64,000 nucleotides of DNA, from NCBI GenBank assembly GCA_015680685.1, contig MNCI01010443.1, positions 1,646,235-1,710,234 on the forward strand, written 5' to 3'. Below the pieces are notes generated by a model. It did not search any database. It had not been told where the DNA came from and saw only the letters and a list, made by a program, of their open reading frames with translations. Position 1 is the first letter of the stretch. Each line of letters starts with the position of its first letter. Source of the DNA: Gnetum montanum. Lineage: Eukaryota > Streptophyta > Gnetopsida > Gnetales > Gnetaceae. The position numbers and the translations under genes are program-made. Shown here one piece after another: positions 33,434-44,345 of this stretch.

Positions 33434-36400
33434 TCAGACATAGAATGGTTTCAGGTACACATGATTTGTAGGATTGGCGAACTCGTTGCCGTCCATGTCG
33501 ACAAGTTTGAATGCCCCATTATCATATGCCTTGATGACTAAGTAAGGCCCTTCCCAGTTTGCTGAGAATTTCTCTGAGTGTTTGCAGACCATCTTGAGAA
33601 CTAGGTCACCTTCCTTGATCGGCTGCTTATGTGGATCATGTTGATGATGTTGCCGTTGTTGTCTCTGGTACCACTCGATTTGATCAAGCACTCATACTCT
33701 TTCTTCCTCCACCGAGTCAAGGTCAGTGATGCGTAGCTCATTGTTATGACCTTCATTGAGGAGGCTAGAGAGCATTATCTACAACGAGGGAACCTGTAAC
33801 TCCAAAGGTAAGACAACCTCAGACCCGTATACAAGGCTATATGGTGTTTTACTTGTGGATGTTCAATGTGTTATTTGGTATGCCCATAATGCATAGATTA
33901 ACTGCTCGTGCCATTGTCTCTTGCTTTGATTTAGCATCTTTTATAGCACCATGATGATCACTTTATTTGTGGACTCCACTTGACCATTTCTCTATGGTTA
34001 ATATGGTGATGAAAATGAGTGTTTAATACCCAGGCTTTCACATAAGCTTTTAGTATCTGTATTGCTAAAATGTGGCCCATTATCGGTGACTATGGTCATT
34101 GGGATACCAAAGCGGGTCATGATGTTTTCTAATATGAAATTGCAAATGTGTTTAGATGTGATGTTCCTAAGGGGGATAGCTTCTACCCATTTTGTGAAAT
34201 ATTTGGTTGCGGTGATGATGTAGTGATGTCCTGCTAAAGATGGCAGTGTTATCGGTCCAATGATGTCTAATCCCCATTTTTGGAATGGCCATGTGATTTG
34301 TGCAGTATGCAACTCATTAGGTGGCACATGTATTAGGTTACTGTGCTTTTGGAAAATGTTACATTTCCTAACCCTGGAGAAGCAAGCATACTCCATGTGT
34401 GGCCAGTAGTAGCCCAAATGTCTAATTTTCATTACCATTACTTTGGGTGCTATATGCCCTCCGCAAAGTCCTTCGTGAACCTGTTTCACAATCGTTTGGC
34501 CATCGATGCTTCTAACGCATACTAACAGAATGCCTTTATAGGATCTGCAACACAATGTGTCTCCTATTAATGCATATTTCCAAGAGCGTTTTTGCACTAC
34601 GTCCTTTTGGGCACTTGTCAAATGTTGTGGCGGTTCACCTCAAATAAGATACTCTTTTATGTCATCATACCATTCTATTTCTTGTGTAGTACTAATAGAT
34701 GCTATGGGTATTTCGTTGAGAGCTTCGGTTATAGGTTTGACACAATTTGTTATAGATCTAGGAAATGCATGGAACATCTCAAGCGTCATGTTCAAGGATA
34801 GTGTAGCAAGTGCATCGGCAATGGTATTTTCGTTCCTAGGAATATGTTTCACATCTACATTGATCAATTATTTTAGCAAGTGTTTAGTTAGGTCACAGTA
34901 TGGTTGTAAGTGAGAAGCTTTGAATGTGTAGACCTCTATGACTTGATTGATTACTAACTGTGAGTCACCTCGAACTACAAGACGTGTGATTCCTAGAGTT
35001 AGTGCTACTATAAGACCTCTAAGAAGACCTTTGTACTCTACCACATTGTTAGTACAAGGGAAGTCTATTCGATAGGAAAAGGAGATAATTTATCTAGAGG
35101 GATACATTATGATGGCCGTAGCACTTCCGCGTCAGGAGGTGGATGCTTCATCAAAGTACAGGAGTGCATCGTAGTGATCAGGCATTATGTCTATGTTGTT
35201 AATATTCTCATTAGGGAATTTTGGGTTAATTGTCACTTGATCTTGTGTCAGTGATGTGGTCAACTGATTGGCTATTGCTTGACGCTTAGTGGAAGATTGA
35301 GTAACATAGCGAAGGTCAAACTCTACAATCATCGCCTTCCATCTAGCTATCCTACTTGATTCATAGATGTTGTTGGTGATAGCTCGAAGCACATTGTCTT
35401 TGCAAATGATATTGACTTGATTTCTGAAGAGGTAATGTCACCACTTTTTAAAAGAAAAGACAAAGGAAAGACATGACCTTTCCACGTCTTTGTATCGTTA
35501 TTCATAGGCAACTAAGGCGTGGCTTAAATAGTAAATGGGGATCTCAGCTCCATCTTCTTGTCTTTGGCAAAGCATGGATGCAATAGATGAATTGGATGTC
35601 ATGAGGTAGATGTAAAAAGGTTTATTGCTTTGCGTGAGATGAACTGTTGGCAATTGAGCCAGGTCCATTTTTATATTCTCAAAGGCTTCTTAGCATTGTT
35701 GAGTGCATTGAAAATGGACATTCTTTCACAGTAAATGTTGCATGCGTTTCAACTTGTCTATCAATTTTACAATAAAACATCTAATGAATTGTAGTCTACC
35801 TTGTAGGCTACGTAGTACGGTAAGGTTCTTAGGTGGTTGCATGCTAGTTATTGCTTTAACCTTATCAGGGTATACTCATATCCCTATTTCCGAGACTATG
35901 AAGCCAAGAATTTTTCTTATTTTAACTCCAAAGACACGTTTCTTTCAGTTAAGTCTAAGGTCGTATTTGAGACAATGTTTGAGTATCAAATCTAAGTCCT
36001 TTGCGTATTTCTTAGTTGTTTTGGACTTGACTGTGATGTCGTCTACATAATCGTTGAGCGAATCAAGCATATAATTGCTAAATATATATGTCATTGCTCA
36101 TTGACATGTAGAACCTACATTTTTGAGACCAAATGGCATCATTGTATAACAGAACATGCCCCAAGGTGTCATGAAGGTTATCCTAAGTTGGTGTTCTGGG
36201 TTGATCCTGATTTGGTAGTATCCTGAGAATCCATCCATAAAGGATAACAATGCATGCCCAGCAGTTGAGTCAATGATTTGATCGATACTAGGTAGCGGGA
36301 AGTCATCCATTATAGTGGCTATGTTGAGGTCACGGAAGTCAATGCATATACGAATGCTACTATTCTTCTTGGGGACTACAACAATGTTGGATACCCAATC

Positions 36401-36738
36401 GGAATAGTCAATAACTCGAATAAAATTGGCTTGGTAGAGCTTCGTGATTTTGTTACAAACTGCCAACGCTACCTCAGGCTTAACATTTCATGCTTTTTGC
36501 TTTACTAGTCTAAGTTTTTCATTGAGGATGATGTTATGCTGGATGATGCAAGGGTCCAATCCTGGCATATCAGTATCTGACCAAGCAAATGTTTTGATGT
36601 TGTTCTTGAGCACTTGTGTAATTTCATTGGCAAGTTGTGGATTTAGTAGAGTACTCAGTTTTAATTTTTTAACTTTGCCACTAGACATAGTGATGGGGAC
36701 TTTGACAAGGGGATCTTTAGTGATGTTTTCAGCTTCTA
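33434..36738 (-). pseudogene. pol: Element D pol: RT, RNase H, second RNase H, integrase
   Basis: The best-preserved pol in the window. It begins with DLEAENITKDPLVKVPITM at the junction with the LTR fragment. RT: RICIDFRDLN, FMDGFSGYYQIRINPEHQL and the catalytic NDYVDDITVKS (near 36050). RNase H: YYLSHALVAYE. Second RNase H: NNVVEYKGLLRGLIVAL, RGDSQLVINQVIEV and VKHIPRNENTIADALATLSL (34640-34867). Integrase: WGLDIIGPI, IVTDNGPHF and NGQVESTNK keep all three catalytic residues. The C-terminal NWEGPYLVIKAYDNGAFKLVD ends at a stop at 33434. A modest number of stops remain, so it is still a pseudogene. Confidence 0.9.
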
Positions 36739-36741
36739 AGT

Positions 36742-36834
36742 CATGCCTTAGTCAAGTTCTACCTCCTGAATGCTGAAAAGGGCTTGATTCATTCTTGTTT
36801 CAAATTTTCTAAGCTGAAATTTTGTGGTGTTTCA
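36742..36834 (-). mobile_element. Element D 5' LTR remnant, 93 bp
   Basis: Matches the first 93 bp of the D 3' LTR (31845-31937), starting TGAAACACCACAAAATTTCAG on the minus strand at 36834. At 36741/36742 it passes directly into pol codons. The rest of the LTR and all upstream genes are deleted. Confidence 0.8.
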
Positions 36835-37324
36835 CATCTATGCTAAACATTTAAAGTGTCTCCTTAATTTTTCATAATTTTTTTTGTTTTACACATTTTT
36901 GTTTTACACTTCTTTATTTTTATACTTTTCTTTTTGTTTTACACTTTGTTATTTTTTTAAATTTTTGTTTTAAAACATCATTAGTATGTTTTATCTTTCT
37001 TAAATATGTTTTACACTTTGTTCTTTTATATTCTTTCTTATTTTGGTGAGAATCTTCCTTGTTTTTTTAATAAAATTGCTCTATTTCCAACAAGACATAA
37101 TGGTGTTGTAAGCTATTTGCTAATGATGGTTGTACTTAACATTTTTGTTTCCTAATTTCTAGTTTCTATTTTTGAATTTTAATGACTAATAACTAAGACT
37201 AGTTTCTTTTTCATGGAATAAGCAGTGAGTCCACATCATCCACCCATCCAAAAACTCTATGGTTTTCCTAGTTTCGGGAATATGAAGTCTCTTTTCATTA
37301 ATAAAACTTTAACAAACTTGTGAC
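36835..37324. other. AT-rich stretch between elements D and B
   Basis: No gene. 36880-37030 is T-rich with repeated TTTTGTTTTACAC words. By position it may be the 3' continuation of element C (the D and B insertion host), but I cannot prove it. Confidence 0.4.
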
Positions 37325-37329
37325 CTTAG
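37325..37329. repeat. Target site duplication of element B, left copy
   Basis: CTTAG before the 5' LTR; CTTGG follows the 3' LTR (46492-46496). One transition separates the copies. Confidence 0.75.
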
Positions 37330-38678
37330 TGAAACACCACAAAAATTTGGACCCAGCATTTTCAGACAAGAATCAAGCTAAGTCATGATACTTCCCAGCA
37401 TGACTGAAACTTGTGAACCTCAAAAATAGCATCAAACAGAGCATATTTGAATAAGAGAGAGTTCCTCAGGACCCACAAGTGACTACATCAACATCCGGCA
37501 TCAGGAATTTCAAGTTTTCGGTTCAAAATACTTGGTTTTGACCAAGTATACTTTGGGCACACCTTGGTGTACGCTGGCCAACGTATAGCCCAGCGTACAG
37601 CAACTTTTGGGCCCCAAAAATGAGTCAAAATATGCCAGAATTAAGCATCTGGACCCCCTAGGACCTTCCCCAAGGTCTCCAGTAGCTCTCAAGCATTTGA
37701 AAATCAAATTTTGGGCTCCAAATAATGATCTTTCATTCCTCTACGCCCAGCATATACACCCAGCGTACAGCCCAGCATAGAGCAACTTTCAGGCCCCAAA
37801 AATGAGTTAAAACATGCCAGACCTGAGCGTCTGGACCCCCCAGGACATTCTCCAGGGTTCCCAATAGCTCTCAAGTACTCAAAAATCAATTTTTGACCTT
37901 AAAATAAAGCATTTTCATGTGTGTACACTGGGTACATTTTTGGTGTACGCTAGCATGCATATACGCTAGCATCCTGTACGTTGGCATGCTATACGTTGGC
38001 ATGCTGTACGCTGGAATCCTGTAAGCTGGCATGCATGTATCTCCCGATCCGAATTTTTCTCACCTTACAGCCACTCATCCCCTTTCAAACCCAAACCCAT
38101 ATAAAAACTCCGATTTTTGACCAGATCCAGGTTGGAAAATGGTAGGCATCTTGGCAAAAAATCGGGGTAGACCACACTAAGAAAATTGAGAAACCTACAT
38201 CCGATAAGCTGGACCTAAACTCTGCACACTAAACATACAGCCTCTATGCTATGCCTGCAGTTCAAACCAACACACCATCATCCCTCCACATCCACTGGGG
38301 CTCTTCGTCCGCCTTGTGTCAGATCCACAACTACATCTAGACCGGTGCATTGTAATTTTCATTATGCAATAATATTGCTGCATTTTTTGCCAAGATTTGT
38401 TACAGTTTTCATTTGTTCTTGTGTGCTTACTGTTTACATTCTTGTACATTTACACTTGGTTTTACATCTGTTATGTTGTTTACATATAACTCAACGTACA
38501 GAATATAGGTGTACGTTCGGGGAAATCCTTGTCTAATCCGCGTACGGACCACCCAAGGTACTTTGCCTTCATTAATTCCAGCTTGCCCTCAAGTGAAGGT
38601 AGGTACTTCTGTGCTTGTCTGGGGACCTCTTGGTCTCTATTTCATTCCAGCCCTAGACTGACAATTTCGGACAGTACA
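37330..38678 (+). mobile_element. Element B 5' LTR
   Basis: 1349 bp, TGAAACACCACAAAAATTTGG to ACAGTACA. It contains two ~187-bp repeats (about 37600-37900), a short run of the 15-bp minisatellite (about 37935-38045, roughly seven units) and a TATA box TATAAAAA at 38100-38107. Confidence 0.92.
38100..38107 (+). promoter_or_regulatory. Element B 5' LTR TATA box
   Basis: TATAAAAA, repeated in the 3' LTR at 45913-45920. The minisatellite lies just upstream in both LTRs, so it sits in the promoter-proximal part of U3. Confidence 0.65.
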
Positions 38679-38683
38679 AAAAA

Positions 38684-38702
38684 TGGCGCTAGAAGGAGGG
38701 CC
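38684..38702 (+). other. Element B primer binding site
   Basis: TGGCGCTAGAAGGAGGGCC, five bases after the LTR end; the best-preserved copy of the primer site shared with A and E. Confidence 0.9.
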
Positions 38703-39261
38703 TAACTTGTTTTCTGTTTAATCGAAACGCTGATCATGCTGCCTGTTCAAACATAGTATTTACGCTACTACAATGTCTACACTGCTACAGTGTCTATGTT
38801 GCTATAGTGTTTATGCTGCTACAGTGTCTACACTGCTATAGTGTTCACGCTGCTACAGTGTTCACATTGTTATAGTGTTTACGCCGCTACAGTACCGCTA
38901 TAGTATTTTTTCAACAAAAACACAGAAAACGTGCCCATTTCAAAGCCGAATTCGCTGTGATTCGCACCTACTTCAAACCAGTCTAAGTACTAATGGCCAC
39001 AAACATGGATCACATTGTCCAAGGCATACAATACACACAACGTAACGATTCCAGGATGACTTCCTCTTACCCAAGATCCCCATCCGCGTACGACTACGGT
39101 TCATAATTTCATACTTAGCCAAATTTTCTCCCGTTTACGCTATCTACGTTGGACACTTAGAAAAATTTTCAGTGTTCACACACTGGACACTCTGCACACT
39201 TATTCCAAAACACACTCAGCACTTGTTAGCTAGCTCATACGCTGCCCCATCACACATCACC
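38703..39261 (+). repeat. Element B leader with CTACAGTGT repeats
   Basis: Untranslated leader. 38755-38915 is a run of about ten degenerate 15-16-bp units of the type GCTGCTACAGTGTTTAC. It lies between primer site and gag, the usual place for packaging signals; A and E have an unrelated duplication there. Confidence 0.65.
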
Positions 39262-42200
39262 ATGGAATCATCCCAAAACTCTAGCGCACGCGCCTTCATA
39301 GTCCCCACACAAGAATAGTATAACTACATCTGTGTGAAGATTCAGGCCAACCTTCCTATTAACCACACAGAACAGGAGGCAAAATGAAACTTCGAGCACA
39401 TATACATGGAAGGTCATGAATTTGCCCCCTCCATATATGACATCATCTCCCTTTCTGATCCTCATCATAGGCTCATCTCCCAGCTCCTTTTGGCAAGGAG
39501 TCAAAACACACGACGATCCAATAAGGATCCCCAAAACCACCATGATGTAGATGAATTCGAAGCACCATCTGAACCTAAGGATTCATACCACACCCTTAGT
39601 CCCCATGCCTATGTGAACCCATTAGTCCATCCTCGCATGGGACAAACAGCCACCCACCAAGTGTCAATGAGCACACAAGCACCAGTATCCCAACAGAGAT
39701 TGTGCACCCCCATCTCCACCTAGTACATACCACACATGCAAACGCATGGGGCCACTTTCACTACATCGGCCCTGCACATCCAGGGTGTCACTTCACAGTT
39801 TGTGGCTAGGCAAGGAACCATACCCCTTGTTCAACAACCCACTCACTTCAACGTGCCACACCCCACAACCACAACTCTGAACATTGCTCCACAGTAACAA
39901 ATGACAACCCAACAACCTCCTCAACCAACTAATCTACCTACTACTCAAGAGTGGGCAGAAGCCAAACAAATGATACAAGCATTAGCTGAAGAGGTAAAGC
40001 ACCTCAAAACGGCAAACACTGAACAATTTAAAGTACTAGACTTCTACCACAACGATCCAATTACCTCTTCAGTGCCACCATTATCTTTACCCAAGGGAAT
40101 CACAGTGCCCCAGTTAACCAAGTACAATGGGAAGGAAGATCCAAATGCTCACTTAGTCACATTTCGATCAGAAACCCTATTGCTTTAAGCTTGGCCCCAC
40201 GCAATCTTGCGAGTGTTCGCTATGTCCTTATTGGGTGTAGCCTTAGACAAGTACCGAGCCTTGCCTCGTAACTCCATATCCTCTCTGGAGGATCTGTTAC
40301 ATCAGTTCGTTACCTGATTTAAGTACAACCTCAAGCCTGAAGCCACACTAGATAGTCTAATATAGGTGAAACAAGCACCACTTGAGCCTGTGCAAAGGTT
40401 CATCCAACGATGGAGTGTAGCCCTTAACGAACTTCATGAGCCCATTCCTAGAAAGTATTTTCTTACGATTCTGAAGGGAGCTGTGAATGACTTCATTAAG
40501 TCAAAACTGTACTACCTAAGCACTCAAACATTAAGCCAAGCGTTCATACAGATCAAGAACATTGAACAAGCTGCACAAACCAGCAATGACCCCGCCTTGC
40601 CAAACACGTTGCCAAACAAAAGGCAACAATGAAAACTATGGTCGCAAGCACAAAAACAACAAACACTAGTACCAACCCACCTGCAACAATAGGGGCCACC
40701 TTAAGGTCCAATTTTCAATGCAAAGGTCACTCTAAGTACACACCGCTACCTGCGTGACCTTCGGAACTACTAGAGAAACTCCTTAAAGCCAGGCAAATCC
40801 AATACAAACACGTGGCGGAGAATGCTCACCGCTGACATGACAGGTACTACGAGTTACTGAGGAATCCCACCTTAGCAGCACCAAATGAGCCCCCAGTTCC
40901 ACGACATTTCAAGTTAGACCAATTCTGTCACTACCACCAAATGTCCGGTCACAATACCGATACCTGTCGTGTGTTAAAGGATGATCTGTAAGCAATGATA
41001 GAACGGGCCAACTAAACATCAACACCCTGAACTAACCCAGCACAAACGATGCCTTCTATGTCATAAAATCCATTGGCATAGATAGTAAGCCTAAACCTGT
41101 GTGGCAACCTTTTGTGATCCATGTGCCTCACAGCAAGGCAACAATCCTCTCCGCCTCCACAAGAAAGGGGCCTCCCATCGTCATCAAGGTGCCACCTAGA
41201 GCACCGATGACACCCTTTGTGGTCAAGGTACCACCACCTCATACGTCTGCTAAGATGTTAAACTAGCCAAATGCAATGCAATCCCAAGCACCAAAGACAC
41301 CCTTTGTGGTCAAAGTACCAGCACAGTCATCCGCTAAGATGTTAAACTGGCATGTTGCACCAACAACAACAGCAAAGAAACCTTTTGTTATCAAGGTGCC
41401 ACAACAGGCTAGTCAAACAACAACAACACCTCCTAAACTCCCATTTGTCATAAAAGTGTCACCATGCGATGACCCCTCACTTACCCTGAGCCCAACCGTA
41501 GGAAACGTCTCAACCTCTCCTCCCTCAAGAGTCAACCTTGCCAACAACACGAATAAGCCTACCAAATGGCAGCAGAAGAGGACAAACGCACAACGAACAA
41601 CACCCACAGCTGAAACAAAGGACACACCTAGTATAAAACAACTAAACACTAGGGGCCCTGCCCCTAATCCCAAACAGACCAGGCCCAAGCTCTCAACCCA
41701 TACAGAGGCAACCAACACAACGGCAGATAACACAAATTTTATAGCTACACTAGCCCAGGTGAAACAAACGCTCAAACAAAAGAACACAACCATGAGCTTG
41801 TACGATTTGGTCATGACATCATCGGCTCATCGTGAAGCCTTAGTGCAAACATTAGCATCCATTCCCGTTACAGAGGACATCCCTACTAACATGGAATCCA
41901 TCCGTGCAACGATTTCACAACACACACCATAAGGATTGGGTTCAAACACCTTAGCCTTTCGTGATGATGCAGTTAACTATAACCCTGAACAAGGGGAAGT
42001 CACAATAGATCCATTATCGATTAGTGTACGTATTGGGTAATGTACCATTCGTAGAGTGCATGTTGATGATGGTGCGGCAACAAACGTAGTTCTATACTCC
42101 GTCATCGACAAACTAGGCATGGAAGATGAGATCATGCCAACAGAAACCACGTGTTTAAAATCTTTCAATGGATCATGTGTCACAATTAAGGGCACAATCA

Positions 42201-42709
42201 ACTTAGCCTTTTTGGCAGGAGAACAATTCCCCACCAGCGCGGAATTCACTATCATAGAAGAGATGCCTAGTTTCAACATGATTCTTGGTAGACCTTGGCT
42301 AGCACAACAACAAGCCATTTCCTCACCGATACATCAAGAAATCCTCCTTCCATACGAAGGTGGACAAGTCATTATACATGGTGACAACACTCCCTTTCAA
42401 GTTGACCACAACATAGACATGTCATAGGTCTTGAAAGAGGAGCCTCTTGAAGCAACACCCACAACAACAAACACAACACCTAGAGCTAAAACGCCCGAAC
42501 GAGGGGTAAAAACTGAAAGCCTCCCAGAGCAAACTAGCATGCCTCCTAGACAATGTCTGACTGAGAAACAACCGCATAATCAAGACTCCCCTATGGCCAA
42601 AGACACGTCTGATCTTCACCCACTCTTCACCTTTGTTCGTTGTGCATACGTCACCTTAGTTTGTATTGTATTAGCTTACGCGTTCTCTCATGGCCCGAAA
42701 AGGCCTTAA
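39262..42709 (+). pseudogene. gag-pro: Element B gag-protease, broken
   Basis: ATG at 39262 (MESSQNSSARAF). The N-terminal domain is related to that of A (KIQANLPINHTEQEA; YMEGHEFAPS). The Retrotrans_gag core is at about 40040-40600 (VPQLTKYNGKEDPNAHLVTF, RFIQRWSVALNELHEP). A knuckle at 40926-40967 is an intact CX2HX4HX4C (CHYHQMSGHNTDTC). A Pro/Thr/Lys-rich linker with repeated PFVVKVP and PFVIKVP words (about 41060-41470) follows. The aspartic protease has HVDDGAATNVVLYS (near 42065) and FNMILGRPWL (near 42275). The frame ends on a TAA that is itself part of a hairpin-unit tail (42707-42709). Stops and at least one frameshift (after 40632) break it. Confidence 0.85.
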
Positions 42710-43149
42710 ACTAAACCATGGCCCTAAAAGGCCTTAAACTACCACTATTTCACATTATTTTCTATTTATTAGTGCATTTCAGTTCATGTTTTTTCTGCAG
42801 TTTCTATTTAATATTGTTTTCTCTAGTAGCTTTTGTTTACAGGATCATGTAGACGCACACGCATGCATCCACATAGAGCAGTCTTGGCATCATGACTTAA
42901 AACTGATACCACAGAATGTCCTGGCGTCATGACTGTAAATCAACACCACAGAGCTCTATCCAACATGATACTAAACTGTCACACTCATTCACCAGAGTCC
43001 ACTAAGACTATAAACTAGCTTGCTGCTTCATAGTCCGCCACAACTATAAACTAGCATCATACCGTCCGCTACGATGATAAACTGGCAACGTCCAATGGGT
43101 TATGATGTAAAACTAACCCACGACAGTCTGCTAAGACTATAAACTAGCC
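42692..43149 (+). repeat. Mini-hairpin arrays of element B
   Basis: Two classes in order. First, GGCC-CGAAAA-GGCC (42692-42705) and GGCC-CTAAAA-GGCC (42720-42733), each with the tail TTAAACTA. Then units with AGTC/GACT stems: 42996-43009 (loop CACTAA), 43125-43138 (loop TGCTAA), plus ATAGTC and CGTC variants between them. The first class matches the post-protease array of E, the second the post-pol arrays of D and A. Confidence 0.85.
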
Positions 43150-44288
43150 AGATTATTTCTGGCACATTCATCTACTACTGTAATTCATGACATTTCTTCA
43201 TCAATGCCTGCTGCATCATTCATCACACCAGCTTTGACAACACTATTGCTGCTCATTTTGTTTGCCTTAAGTTTCATATGGTGCCTCCATTTGCATCAGT
43301 CACATTCATGCTTGAAGTGTTCGCTAACTCATTCACTTGTGGTTTTCTTATCTTCTTGGAGTTGTGTTTGCAGGATGACACCCAGTGGTGCTCATACACG
43401 GATACACTTTATCACAATGACAAGGTGTCATATTGTTTCTAACGCACGCAACTAGGTTAATCAATCTGTTCAAAAGTACATTCCCCATTCCTAATACATT
43501 CTCCATTTCCCCAACACTCTTATTGCCTTTCCTACTTGGTTACAATTCCCAGATACACCCAATACACCCCAAAACTTTGAGCACACTGTTACATGCTTTG
43601 ACACTCTCAAGCACTTGCAACAAATAATATGGCACATGAGCATGAGTGAAATATTGAAAGAAAGCTCTTTCCAAAAACAAAGAGACAAAAAAACATAAAC
43701 AGAAAAAAAAGAGAGACAAAAAAGAACAAAAAAAATGAAAAAGAACAACAAAAAAGAGAAAAAAAAGCAAAGAAAAAGAAAAGAGCAAAGAGCAAAATGA
43801 ACCACAAGACCCTTGGCACTTCCCACAAGCCCCAGGCGGGAAGGCAGTTATCTTGGAAACAAATACTCATGTCTCAAAAGCTCAAGTAACATCTCATTGC
43901 ATAGCTTTGGCTCTCTGCCAACAGGTCCTCTTTAACAACAAACAAGGGGCTTGTTCCTCCAAAGAATGCAACCCACCATCACGTGGCCAACAACTCCTCT
44001 TAAATACTAAACAAGAGTCTTGTTCCGCCAAAGGATGCACATCTCATGTCTTGATTCTGAGTCTGCTAAACAATGCCTATTGACAAGGATAGCATGACCT
44101 GTATACACACCAGAGCATCCCATTTACCATGCACAATCCCTTGATCAGGTAACAATCCCCACAATTTTCATTTCCCTATCCAACTACAAACTTCATTTCC
44201 CCAATCCCATGTACTACTGAACACGGTGCGATGATATCTGGCCAAGTGTTGAAGAACAATGCTACTAAGTTGACTGTGGTATTTTGTA
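43150..44288 (+). other. Element B 3' untranslated region with purine tract
   Basis: No gene. 43640-43800 is nearly pure A/G with a few C; it is followed by AAGCCCCAGGCGGGAAGGCA (about 43825-43845), a block also present in D. Hydrophobic frames on the opposite strand are composition artefacts. Confidence 0.6.
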
Positions 44289-44345
44289 CTTCTCTATCGA
44301 TGCTTCTCGGGTTGATTCCTCCAAGCATCAACAAAGAGGGGCCAA
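44289..44345 (+). promoter_or_regulatory. Polypurine tract with hairpin, element B
   Basis: PPT ACAAAGAGGGGCCAA (44331-44345) abuts the 3' LTR. 44289-44305 pairs with 44323-44339; the inner seven pairs (GATGCTT with AAGCATC) are perfect and differ in sequence from those in A, which keeps the fold. Confidence 0.82.

Larger units (their letters stand above)
30480..36834 (-). mobile_element. Element D: Tat-like element lacking gag
   Basis: Minus-strand element with a 3' LTR (about 30480-31937), PPT with hairpin, a long 3' untranslated part, a full-length pol and only 93 bp of its 5' LTR (36742-36834). Leader, gag, protease and any antisense gene are missing: the LTR fragment is joined directly to pol codons. 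It shares LTR start, PPT, purine-rich tract and hairpin arrays with B. The left end is uncertain, so no target duplication could be confirmed. Confidence 0.75.
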
